Below are positions 14,280 through 28,000 of a stretch of 64,000 nt of DNA, piece by piece. How positions within the stretch are numbered: position 1 is the stretch's first letter; each line of letters starts with the position of its first letter. The position numbers were made by a program, and so were the translations under genes. The stretch comes from Liquidambar formosana (taxonomy: Eukaryota; Streptophyta; Magnoliopsida; Saxifragales; Altingiaceae): positions 25,314,430 to 25,378,429 of the forward strand of contig CM077826.1 of the NCBI GenBank assembly GCA_039720395.1. Direction: 5' to 3'. A model generated the notes under the pieces. The model worked only from the letters and a program-made list of their open reading frames with translations. It searched no databases and had not been told where the DNA came from.

Positions 14280-15645
14280 CATAGCATGGGCATCCCCATT
14301 CCTTTGGGATAAGATTAATCTGACAGGCTTGTATAGTTACCCCATCTCACACGTGCTAGGTAATTATTGGGCCACCTCGGGCCTTGAGGGTAGCCCCAAG
14401 TTACTAATGGTTAGAGATATGTTACAACAGTAGTAGAATCAACCATTTGATGTTTGTGCATTGTTCGGAAGTCTCACATCCTACATCGTATAAATATTAA
14501 GTTTGATATGGCTTCATACACCTGTTTGGCCCTCCACCTAATAGCTTAGGTTTTTAGATTGGAGACTAAACATGCATGATTGTTCTTTTTATTTTGATTT
14601 TGAAGCAATGTGGGATAGATTAGAGCTGTTGAAAACTATTAATGACAAATAATGTGACTCTCCTAGACAACAAATGGATGGTGCCTGTTTGGGTCTTCCA
14701 AATGACGTTTTACAATAGGGTGATTAACCATGTTATGGATTAATCCTTCAAAGACAAGTCAAATCACCTAAAATTATCACATGTTCTTCAATCCTATTTA
14801 TACCATGCCATTTTTAACCTTAATATTTATGCACTTCCCTCTTCTAATGGCATTTCTTTTTACTCTAGTTCTTCAGGTTTTCCTTCTTTTCTTTTGGTCT
14901 ATTTTGGTCTATTCTCACAAGAAGACTCATCCTCCTCAGCATGTATTCAAGGACTTTAATATCGATATCGATGGGTATATCGAAGGTCCAAAAATATAGA
15001 TATATCGGATATATCGTTGGATATATCGATAATATCGATATCGTTTTAAAGATATTGTGGATATTATGAGTTAAACATGGATATTTTTATTGAAACTTTG
15101 GAAAACAATTATTTAGACTCTAATACACAATCTAGCATCAAAATATTGCAATTTAAATGTGTATAGTATAAGTATATGTTGTGTAGAGTATAAACAGTGT
15201 GATACGCTAAGAAAATAAATAATACAAATTTATACAAATTCAACATCCAAATGTTATAGGAGATTAAAATTTATAAATATTTATCATTTACATAATTCTA
15301 TCACAAAAAAACAAATATAGTAGCAAAATTCTTCACACAAAACTATTAGTTCAAAAATAAAAATAAAAATAAAAATGAAAATGAAGGCACCACTTCATAG
15401 AAAGACAAAAAGAGTTTATGCCAAATAATATTAAACTAGTAATGGGTTCTCTATTTTTTTTTAATTTATTTAAAAGAACAAAGAAATTCTTTTTTTTTTT
15501 AAAATTTTTAGAAAGACTCATCCATAGAGAATCCTTTATCATAAAATATATAATAATAAAAATATATTATAAGAGGTTCAAGTGTCTTTTAACTCCTGGA
15601 CAAGTCACGACTCAGTATAAAGGATTAAAGGTCAAAAGTCTTAAC

Positions 15646-15676
<31 letters not shown>

Positions 15677-15995
15677 AATACACTGCCTCAAGCCCTCGAC
15701 GACACAAGGTGATGCCGGTAGTAAGGTTGCTCGACGACACAAGGCGACGCTGGCAGCAAGGCTTCCTCGATGACACAAGGCGATGCCGGCAGCAAGGCAA
15801 CGTCAACAGAAGCAAAGGTGAGGCAACATCGACGGCAAAAAACCCCTTCTTGATTGTCGATTATGGGTCTGTGATCCAAGTTTTGAGGTGACTTCCGCTA
15901 GGCATGATGATGGAGATGCGACGACGATGACGACAACTAGACCACGGCGACAACAGCGGTGCGCTTTCTCTTCTCCCTAAATTTCAGATCTGATT

Positions 15996-16031
<36 letters not shown>

Positions 16032-19000
16032 AGAGTAGCTCCTCGATATTAGTCGATATATCGACGATATAGTCGATATATCCACGATATAACCACGAGA
16101 TCTCGACGAAAAATCACAGAAATCAGGCGATATTGAAAGAAATCGATATATCGTCGATATATCGCGATATATCGAGTATATCGTTCGATTTTAATTTTTT
16201 TTCAAATTTCTCTAATATCGCAGCAAGATATCGTATCGAGGGTAGACGATACGACGATATATCTACGATATATCGTCGATATCGTCGACATTTTGGTCCA
16301 TGCATGTATTCACCAATTCAAATGCTCCTAGCTTTGACTGTTTGAATTTGCCCCATCATGAATGACATAATCCTGTGTGTGCTCATACTCCACCAATAAG
16401 ACTTGATTTCTCCAATACTTGTTTTTCTTATAAAGAACCTTGTACTGATCCCAATTGGATAAATGCAATGCAAGATCAGTTGACTGCTCTTGATAAGATT
16501 GGTATTTGGGAGTTAGTTCTGTTGCTTGTAGGAAAGAACCTTATTGATTGTAAATGGGTTTACAAAGTGAAGAACAACTTTGATAGATTTGTTGAGCATT
16601 ACGAAGCCCGGCTTGTAGCAAAAGGATTTTCGCAAGAATATGGTGTTGATTATGTTAAGACATTTGTTCCTGTTGCTAAAATGACCATTTGTTGCAGCTT
16701 GATTTATGTTGTTGTAGTCCTTAAGTGGCCACTTTCCAGCTTGATGTCAAAAATGCTTTTTAAATAACCATCTCCGAGAGGAAGTTTATATGCAACCTCC
16801 TCCAAGTCTCCCTCAACTTCACGGTCATGCGCTATGTCCAAGGTACCATTTTTCAAAGCTTATTATTCTCCTCTACTTCTTTGACTTTTCAAGCTCATGC
16901 CAATACTGATTGGGCCAGTGTTGTCAATGCCACCAATCTACTACTGGCTTTCCTCCATGATTCTATGATTTCTTAGAAAAGTAAAAAGCAATTTGTCATT
17001 GCTTGCTCTGCCGCTAAAGTTGAATATTGTGCTATGGCTCAGGCTACAACTGAGATTGTTTGGCTCCACTAGCTTCTATCATATCTAGATATTTCTATCA
17101 CATCTCCAACTCCACCGCATTGTGACAACAAGAGTGCCATTCAAATTGCCCATAATTCTGTCTTTTGTGAGCACACCAAGCATATTAAGATTGATTGTCA
17201 CCATCTTCAATTGGGCACGATTCAATTGCCCCTTGTTTCTTTCTCCTTGTGGCTTGTAGATTTCTACACCAAAACTCATACTTCCGTTCGCCTTCATTTC
17301 CTGCTTAACAAACTACCAATGCTCTCTAGGATCACATCATGAGTTTGAGAGAAAGGGGACTGCGATGTGAGATTTTTCCATTTTTGTATATGAGTTATTT
17401 TAATATAAAGGTACTCTACTCTTTTTACTTATTTATCTAGGCTTAGTTTTGCATATATAACTTGTAATCTTTCTTTCTTTGTGTTAATGAGAATTACCTC
17501 TTTGCAAAGTATCACTCAAATGAGTATAGGAACGCCAATATAATGAAGAAGATATTACCTATAAAACCTTCTCATCTTCCGCATTACTTTGGGAGTCCAT
17601 GTTTATAAGAAGGAAGAAACAAGACATGTTCTATGTAGTCTGGTACAAGGCAGAAATTTAAAATTCAACTAACATGAAAATAAAGGGCCTATATGAATGC
17701 CCAACTGTTATTGGTAATGGTTATGTGGCCATTAAAAGTTTTTGGTCTACTATGTTTCAGCGGGCTTTTGTTATTCATAGCTTTTTTCTAATATTTGTTA
17801 AGTTATTGGCCATTATTATGAATAACACATTTTCCAACCAAAAAAAAAAAAAAAGACAAGAAAAAGAAAAATGCCCGTGGTTCAAAATCTAACTTGTAAA
17901 ATTTAGCACTCAAGTTATAAATTAATTATTCATTTATTCCATTGTTGTCTACACAAGTCCATGGGTACTATATTAATGTGCAAATTAAATATACACAATT
18001 ACAAATAAACTGGCTGAGTTTTATTGGTCCACGCCCACAATAGCATGACTCAAGCTCATTAAGTCGAAGATGCTCAACTTGAAGCCCACACGAGCCCTAA
18101 AATTATGCTTATCTTAAGTTTATAGCAAGCGAATTTAGGACAATTTCTCTTTGAAAGCTCTAGAACCAGAATTACCAGCTAAACTATGGACTTGTATTGA
18201 CCATTTCAAATCATATGGCCCCTTCAATTCATCTCAAACTAGTCCTCCTGTTAATGAATCGACGTTGATTTCATATAAATTTGTCAATTCTAACGCACAC
18301 TTAGAAGCAAACACAAATTATCATGAAATTCCATAGATCTGCATGTAAAAAATTAAAGAACATATTACAAGCAAACAATCCTAAGTTAGAGAAATATTTG
18401 CCTAGCACAATTACATGGCAGGGAGCAAAATAACTTTCACACTACATGTATTTGTTTGGTTTTGATCATTATTGATTACATTTTAATCAAAATCTATGTT
18501 GGCAGCATTCAAAATTGACAAGGTCAACATATACTAGCATCAACTTCTTAAGCACAGGCACATCCGATAAATGTTCAAGAAATTTATGCATTCAAAGTCT
18601 TTACATAGGATATAAAAAGACAACAACATTGTAGAAGATGCAATGTTATCTAACATAATTTAACAAAGCAAAAGCAGCAATGTCAAACACTATCCAAATG
18701 TTGTAAAAGTTTTAGGATGGTTTGGGTATGTTTGAAATTATTTTTAATAGGCAAAAGTAGCCTTTATTTTTATTTTTTCACTTTCCCTTTCTTATTTCTC
18801 TCTCTTTATATATATATATATAGATATTATTTATTTATTTTGAAGTGAGCATGCTTTTCACAATAAAACACAAAATCTTGATGATGTCTGCCAAAGTGGT
18901 AGAAGCGGTAATAGCAGTTATGTTAGAGAAGTGGGCGCTAAATGGTGTGGGGATGGTGGCCCTAATGGCAATGACACTAGTTCCATGGTGGAGAAGAGGA

Positions 19001-22000
19001 GTGGAGGCAAAGTTGAGCTGGAGAAGGTGGTATCAATGGTGGCTATGGTAGGGCTCCTAGTGATGCCAACAACTGGCGCTGATGGGGGATAATGGTCTTT
19101 ATGGTTGTGTGGTGGCGTTTATGGTGGCAGGGTAGTTGCAGAGTCGCTGGCAGTGGAGGTAAGCACCTAATGACCGGATTTCGTGGTTGTGCAGGGGTTG
19201 TGTTGGTGATAGTAGTATTATGAAGAAAAAGAACAAATTTTCAGTTCTGCTTTTTTCTTCTCTTCTTTTCTTTTTTCCTTTCAGGAAAGTACTTTATAGG
19301 TGCATCACCAAACACAACTTTTGGTACCAAATAGGTAAGCTAGAAAACCATATGTATCATTATCCAGTGTGCATGCTTTACAGCAAAAACTGAAACAGAA
19401 AATGTACGCACCTTCACCTGATAATTGCTCAAATCGGGCAACAATGTGCTTTCCATAAGTGTATTTCTTCAAAGCAAGAAGATGAACTCTTATACGATTG
19501 AGCAATGTTTCTCGTTGTTTATCATTGCATGTTTCAAGACTCTTCTGGACCACATAATTTGCAAATTGGTCCTTCATCATTGTCTAAAGTACAGAAGAAA
19601 AAACAAAAATAACTCAGCAAGCAGAATACAAGCATCAAATATGTCTCGTACTATATTCAATTCAATCATTTCCCTCACTATACATAAATAACAAACACCA
19701 TCATACAGGACTCTTCAATGTTCAGGATATGATAAAAAACAGTAAGTGTAACAAAGAAGACTTCACAATAGCATCAAGGACAAAAAAGTGAGACTGACAA
19801 AGGAGCACAGCCAAAAAATTTATTATCAAGCATAAACTGCATCCAAAAGGAAAATCTGATTTGTTTATAATACATTGGAAATCAGGTCTCTCACACATTC
19901 ATTCAGGAATAGTGAAACCCCATTGTGTAGTTTGACAACCTGTCTAGGAAAATTAAGTCAACCTGTAACTCCTAGCCTTTTGAAAAGTCAAGAACAAACA
20001 GTCAAAAGTTTTTCCCTGGCACCAAGACTGGAAATTTTTACCGGGACTGACCTGGCGCAAACTAGATGGAACTGAAAGAAGTGGCAGGAGATTAACTAAA
20101 GGTAGATCAGATTTAGCCATTAATTCCATTTCTTTTTCTTCTTCTTCAGAATGAAAGCTTTTTAATATATGTATATGTGGTAGCTTTTCTACTAAATGAA
20201 AATGAGTCCTCATATTTCAAAATTATTCAAGATACTTTTTTGTGAAATATAGAATATACCATATTATATCCAGTCCATATCCCATTTAAAATATATATAT
20301 ATATACATATATATATCAGATATAATCCACAAACTAACACGCAGGACCTTTGGTGGTAATAAAACCTAGCTCGTTTATATAAAGAAAATACAACCCCAAA
20401 TAGAGTGAAGAGTGAAAAGAAAAAAAGAAAAAAAAAAAAAAAGAGGAAAAAACAGAGAGACTCACTAGAAATGCCAGATATTTGTACAAGGCTGAGTTGA
20501 ATTGTGGCGAGGTGGTGATGTCTCAATATACATTGCCCAATATCATTTTGACGTGAAGAGAATGTAAAGTGTTTATGAAGTTCATCCTAATTCATTGGTG
20601 CATCCATAATGCAAATGATAATAATAATAAATAATAAATATTCTAAAATTTAAGTAATCTGAAAAATAAAATAATTATATAAAAAGCTCAAAGCCAACCA
20701 CATTTATAATCAGTAAAATAGAAGCTTTAGGCAATGAAGGATAGCACCAACCAAAGTCCAATGAAGGGTTGGTTGTGGAGCTAGTAGTTTGGCCCAAATT
20801 TGAATCTTGGCCAAGCTTGAACCAAACCATCTACATGACTACACCCAACTTGTGCTTGAGCTGAGCTGACCTCATCTTGGGCCAGCAGCCAGCCTAAAAC
20901 ACAGCCCTCCATAAAATAGAAGAGTTACAACATTGGCTTTGTATAAAAGACATCAATTATCTAAGTATCAAAACAATATTTCTTTTCCCTCTTTTATTTT
21001 TATTTTTTATTTTTTTTTTTTTTTTGGATAAAAGCAACTACAATGAATGCTTCTGATTTTACTAACCAATAAATTATCATTTTCCTCAGGCTGCCCAATA
21101 ATCTCCTCTATCAAGAGCTCCTGTTCTGCAGCATCACCATGCTCTAAACACTTCTCAACAACGTTTGATGCATATTTATGCTGACTCATTTGTACAATTT
21201 TCCCTGTTAACTTGTCAATAATTTGGCTCCTTTCATGGGGCTTTCCCTCTCTCCAAAACATGCTACAAGCAGCAAAAAATCAATTTTGATGTTAGAATGT
21301 AACATGTAAAATAGGAAACATAATCTAAATAGGAAAGAAAAGAAAGAAAAAGAAACTCATCATTAATCACATAGAAGGGATCCAAAGACCAGCAGAGTCA
21401 AGTAGTCAACTGATGTGAGACTTATTCATCACAATGGACATCTATTGATTATTTGTATATAATGGAAGCATCTCAATTCATACACAATAAAGAAATGATT
21501 TTCTTTTCCCTCCTTTTTCTGTGCATTTAAATACATGCATGCATAGAAGGCAAGAAGCATTCACCCATCTGAACCATATTTTGGCCTAAATTTGGAAATC
21601 AAAACTCAAAATTTCATTAGGGGCCTTCAAAACAGATCACTCAACCACATATATGATTTCTGATATATGGAACCATCTCTTTGCATTTGCATGAAGTAGA
21701 AATACCGAAATCTTCAACCTCCAGTTATAAACTTCGAGGAGGGTATAGATGTATGAAAAGCTTTTATCAAGTTGATCTCACTCAGTTTGCCTTTTTTTCC
21801 CTAAGAATTTCAAATCTTCTTTTTGTCCTAGCGGTAGTAATAGGGTGCGGGTGCTTTGGTGATGTGAAACCAATAGAGGGGAAAGAGAAGAAAAGGGAGA
21901 GAGAAAATGAGAAAGGGAGAAGAAGAGAGCCCTTCTTGATAAGGGAGGTTGGAAGAAGAAACCCTACAATTAGGGGGATTGGAGAAAAACTAATCTTGCT

Positions 22001-25000
22001 TATATCAATTCATCAAAGTCGGTCTTCTAGGGCTAACAAGCCAAGCCCTATAGAGGCAAAGCATAACACAAAAATGGACAGTCCTAAAACACAGAAATAT
22101 CTTTAAAAATGGAAATAACTAATACTATTAGATAAAAGTAATATTACTAAATAATAAATACTTCCTAAACAAACTAATCCCTAATAATGATATAATTCTT
22201 AAATAATAAATACTCAAAATCCTACTTCATATTCATTATAATATAAAATCAATACTACGTCATTCCCATTATTCTCCCTGAGTGAGAAAGACCTCAACCT
22301 CGAGTTCAGCCAGAGATATTGAATCCACCCTTTCCAATGAAACAAGTACTTCAAAAATAGAAACGGCTTCAAGAGTGTTGAAATATATCATCCTCAATGT
22401 GCATCTTCAACTTGTTGAAGAGCTTGATCAAATACAACTCAAAATAATTGAAACCAAATAAATGAATCCTTTGTACCTTGAGCAAATGAAATGGGAAAAC
22501 AACAGAATCCGACAACATAACTTCCATCTTGTTTCAAATCTTCCTTTTCAATTTGAAGTTCTTGCATAGTAAGTCCTTCAATACCCAAAGCAATAAGAAT
22601 GGGTACAAGATTCACCTCAAGGTTTTCTTCAACAAGTACAAGCTTCTCATGAGGTGAAACAATATTGCTCCATAGGGCCTTGCTCATTGAGTATTATAGG
22701 AAGTACCACTGGAATGCCTCTATAAATGTCAAGTTTCATCTTCATATCCACAGTCCTCCAACATTGGTTTCCAATTGGTTGCAGAGTTAGGCTTTCTTCC
22801 TTATAATCCCTCATAGAATAGTTCCTCACATAATAATCGCAAGAACAATATAATTCTTCAAAATCACCTGGACAAAATTCATATACCATAGACATCTTCA
22901 AATTTCTCTATAAAGGAAAACAGATTTACCTCGTTGAACTCTATTTTGTTGAATTTTACGCAACCAATCTACAACATCATCCTTAAGCTTGAATTTAACG
23001 AGTGGTCCCCTATCAGCTTCGAGAGTTTTGTAGTAATCAAAATAATTATCCAAGTCAATTAACCAATCAAGGAAGTCCACTGCACAAATAGTACCATTGA
23101 TAGAAAAAATCCTGTCAAATTTCTTGATACCAAGAACTCTAGGACCGAACCAATGACCAAACTGTGTCCCAAACACATCTCTGTATAATATTCACAATGA
23201 GAAATACATCTTGGATATCCTTGACCTCGATTCAAGTCATTGTCCCTACCTCGATAATACTCCATAAGGTAGAAAATTAAAATTCAATTTTCGAGTAGAA
23301 AAAGGGGTACCTTAACCGAGGTTTAAAATACCTTGGTTTCAGACTTGGGTAGTAAAAAGCTGCAACGAAACAACACTGCATGGCTTTCACAACCCAATAG
23401 GACTCGGCCTAGTAGGCTTGAAGAGGGGCTTGAAGAGACCTTGAGAAGACTCGAGAGTCAGATGGTTGAGTAGGATCAAATGTATCTTTGTGCTTCTGTC
23501 GAGTAGTGCTAGATGAGGGGGCTCGCTTCTATCGAGTAGGGATGTTCCAAAAACCTGCCCAATCCATCAAACCAAACCAATCCACTCCATTCCACACCGA
23601 CCCAAGTGGTTTGAGAGAATAGTTTGGGTGGGTTAAGTAATAAATTTGGTGGTTCGGTTTGGTTGACAGGTTGAACTTTGTTAAACCGCTAATAAACCAA
23701 CCTAACCCATTTTTAATTATATATATAATTATTAATTATTAATTTCATCAATATATATATATATACACTTTCTACAAGAAAACATGAGTCATTTTAGTTT
23801 TTTTAACTTCTTTTTGTTTGGTTTATAAATATAATTTGTGGGATTTGATATTAAAGAATGTTAAATAGTTTGTTTCCAAACATTTTTGCTAAGAAATTAA
23901 CAAACCATCCTCATGGAGATTATGAAAGCACACTCTTTGATCATTCGACAATCCTCATAAAGGTTATGAAGGGCACAATACAACCCGCCCAATTCACCTA
24001 AACCGTTGGCTCAAAACCGCCAAAAGAAATCAACCAATCCGCCAGTTTTTAAGACCAATGGTTTGGCGGCGGGTTGAAAATTTTGCAAACCGCCCTTGGC
24101 AGGTTGATTGGTGATTCTAACCACTCCAAACCAACCCGCGCACACCCCTACTATCGAGAGAAGGGGTGGTGGGCTTCTTTTCCATGGTGATGGTCTATGA
24201 AGGTCTGATGGTGCAAAAGTGTGTGCTTCATGACTAGTTTAGGGCTTGGCTTAAGGGAGATGTGGTAGTGGAACGACATAGGGGGTGGCTCGACTTCCGA
24301 TTGTGATAGCTAGTCACTAGACCATGAGAAGCGACTAAGGTTTGATGATGGCGTCGAACAAAGAAGAATCTGTGACTGACTTGACTGACTTGGAGGTTGC
24401 ATGGTTCAAAGTCACGGTCACGGACGCCGTCACGTAACGGTCACGATTATCACGGTCGCGGAAATCTCATCACGTCTCGGGTGAGACGCAACATTACATA
24501 TGAAAGAAGGCTAAAAAAAATCTGAAAAAATCATGGAAAAATCTAAAAAAATATAGCAATCACATTGGAAGCATAAAACAAGTAAAACAAATAATCTAGA
24601 ACATATAAAATGGTTAAAAGCATCAAAACCGGTAGCAACGCGCTTTGTAAGTAAAACTCAATATTTATGTTCTTAGATATAGAAGATTAGTTATATAAAT
24701 CAAAATCATCCCAAAAAATAAAAATAAAATTTACACTATTTCAACAATACCTATTAATTTTGTTTATATATTTTTTCTAGAAAAAAAAAAAAAAAAAAGG
24801 ATAGAAAGAAAAAATTGTTATTTTCAACCAAAATTAAAAATGAAATTTACTCCTTTAAGTTTAATTAAGTTTTGATAAAAAATGAAATATGTTGTTTATT
24901 TTCTTTCATTTTTCTAATTAGAACAAAAATAAAATTGTAAAAAATAAAAATAAAAATAAAATTTACATCTTTTAAAAACCTTTACTATATAGTACAAATA

Positions 25001-28000
25001 AAATAAAATAAAATAAACAAAACAAAACAAAGCAATGAGAAAAGGAAAAAGAAATAAAAACCGTTTGACTTAAGCAAGAAAGAAAGTCTTTACTAAATAC
25101 TTTCAGTCCTCACACGACTCACTCAGAGGAATCAACTGCTCGAGCTCGAGGAAGGGAGGCCAGACCAAAGGCAAGACTCGATCGGCAACGGCACACGACA
25201 TGGGCTTCGATCAGCGATGACATGGGCTTCGATCAGCGATGACATGGGCTTCGATCGGTGACAACATGGACTTCGATCGGCGACAGCAAGGGGCTTCGAT
25301 CGGCAACAGCAAGGGCTGGTTGAGTGGCTGAGAGCTTCAGACTCACTCGAGGAGGCGAGATGGCCAGACCAAGCTATTACAGACTCAATCCACAACGGTA
25401 AGACTTGATCGACGAGATCAAGCTTCGATAGGCAACGGCGAGACTTAAGATGGCTCACTCCCAACTCCACGGACCACCACAGCTCCACTTCTCCAAGTAC
25501 GTTGGGGTTTGGTGCGTTTTTTTCCTACTCGATCAGTCTTCAATTTGGGGGGTTTTTTTTTTTGTCTCAAACTGTCTCAGCGAGATAACGGCGAGATTAT
25601 GGCGAGATCTCGGCGAGACATTGGCATCACAGACGCAACGAGAAATTGGCGAGATTATGTTGTACCGCTGTAACGTCTTGTACCGGAAGGCTTTGAGACC
25701 ATTAAGTCTCGGGCGAGATGTCACGGTTTTGACCGTTACTTTGAACCATGGGAGGTTGGCCTTTAACCAACAATGGCTATGGCTGGTGTGATGGTCAACT
25801 TGGGTAGGAATGGTGTGTTACAAAATTACCCCAAAGGAATCCGAGGAATATCCAATGACGTGGCAATATATGTTACTGTTTCGATACGTACAGATTGTAT
25901 CAGATACGTATCAAGGAGTATCCTAGGCATATCGATATCCATTATGAATACGATATGAATTCATTACGGGTTTCGAAGTATCCGTGCTTCATAGGGATGG
26001 GCTTAAGAACAAAACGGGTCCGAGAACAACATGCTCGGATACCATGTTTAAATACCAATTATCCCCAAAAGCTTACGCTATCATGCAATGGATTAACGAT
26101 GTACATCAAGCTAACATCCCCCTCATGTGAGGCTCATCCTACATATGGAATGATAGACAAATAGACAACCAAGAAAAAAACACATGAACTGATAGGGGAA
26201 TAAAATAATGGAGGTAAGAAGACTTGAACACCGAACCTCCCAACTACTAGCTCTAATTGCAAGTTAAGTTTCCAACCTAAAAGCCTAAACTTTTAAGTAG
26301 AGGGCCCAAATGGGAATATTTGGGCTGTGTGGGATGTAGGACTTCCTAAGAGTTACAAACAAGATATTGGCAATGTATGACTTAATATGTAATGTGTGCG
26401 AACTAATGTATAATCAGAAAACCACTTATTTTGGTCATTGTCCATTAACTGCCTCTATATGGGCAGTAGCACCTAGCTCCCTTCAGAAATAAGTGCATGG
26501 TTGGTGTGTACAACCTATAATATCAAGATGTACATTTTGTAGAAAATTTCTTTTTTGTGGTACTGTGATACTTGTGGAAATAAAGAAAAAGAAGAATCAC
26601 TAAGCCTCCATATGGATCTCGAGAAGATCTTTTCTTTTCTTTTCTTGTTTAAACAGAAAACTGAAAATTTATAGGATAAGGCATCATTCAAGAACAAAGC
26701 AGCAACCAAAACAGAAACAGTCAACTCTTTATAAATGCATAAACAAACTACAATTGATCTAACTACGAACCCATACCACAAAGTTATTCAACGAAGGTAA
26801 AAGTGCCCTCTATAACTTTGAAGACTATCCACACACTTTTTTTCTAAGAAGTACGCCTATTCATTAGCTGATCTAGCCACCTACCTATCCTCCAATCTTA
26901 AAGAAAATGTTAAGTCCAAACTCTCACAAGTAATATAGGCATAAAGCCAAGATCACAAATTTTTAGCTTTTACCCAACCAATAATAGAAAGAAAAAACAA
27001 ATCCCTCCTTAAAATGTCAACAAAAGCCCAACCAAAAATCCTCTCTCAAGCCATCCAAAAAGGCTAATAACTCTGCGTTAAGGGCAATCCCAGCAAACAC
27101 CGGCATAGAGAACACAAGCACTGTACTTCCAAATAAGTCCCTAGTGATAGCACCAGTACCCTATTGACCTAGATTGTCAAGGAAACCACTATTGAAATTA
27201 AATTTTAATTGTACCATGTGGTGCGGGGAAATCCAACTTGAGAAATTCAAACAGGCATACCTAGACGATGAGCAAATGGCAACCCAATCCCACATCTTGA
27301 TAAATAATGTCGGCCCTCAAATATTCTGGCATTCCACTCAAGCAAGCAAACCCCCCAAATCAACAAAGCTGTGCAACACCACAAAACTCTGCTTCTCTCC
27401 CTCTCCCCAACCCTCTTAAAGAATTCACCAATAAAGAAGAAAACTCAACAGTGTCCATCTCTGAAAGATTCACCAATAAAGAAGAAAACTCAACAGTGTT
27501 GAATGTCAAAAGTCTTTATTATTATTATCGTGTTAAAGGTTATTTCTTTAATTTACCTAAAATTAGCATAAAGAATAAACTCTTAAGGGAGAGAACACTA
27601 ATCTTTCTTTTCTCCTCCTTCCTCTTCATCTCCTCCTTCCTCTTCATCTTCCTAATATTCTTCATCTTTTACAAAACCAACTGGATATCAAAACAAAGAA
27701 GCAATCCATCCACAACCCAACGCGAAGAACACCCTTCGCTAACATTGACCACACAGACACTAATGGCAGTAAGGGCAAACAATCCTACCATCATGGTCGT
27801 CCCAATGATGAGATTATCCCCGTAAAGTTTCGTCTCAATCTGCCTTCGTTTGATGCGTCTTTCCTATATTTATTTATTTTTTTTAAAAAAAAATAGGGGT
27901 GATTTGTGAAAAACTGAGATCGGACCTTTTCTTATGCAACTTTTTGCATAAATCTAGACCAGAGGGGTTAAATTTGAAATTCCAATTCATGCTACGGGCT

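Larger units (their letters stand above)
3917..19411 (-). other. Pumilio intron 9 (15.5 kb), filled with transposons
   Basis: Donor GAAG|GTGCGT at 19411 and acceptor TGCAG at 3917. It contains the SINE, LTR, LINE, hAT-like, TRIM and copia pieces listed separately. Stretches without an assigned element: 4209-4898, 7261-7659, 10801-11158, 14116-14461 and 17600-19411. They are AT-rich. At 18880-19190 a GGT/GGTGG-rich low-complexity patch is seen. Confidence 0.75.

Noticed and set aside
15418..15891. A 157-codon plus-strand frame
   Set aside because: It runs through a TA tract and tandem repeats of hAT-like element C; no domain or codon signal.
14948..16302. Palindrome-rich ends considered as CRISPR-like or origin-like arrays
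   Set aside because: Units are not regularly spaced, and the 8-bp duplication with TIRs identifies a transposon.
21681..22106. A 141-codon plus-strand frame
   Set aside because: Low-complexity Lys/Arg/Glu-rich part from purine-rich DNA; no recognisable domain and inside an intron.
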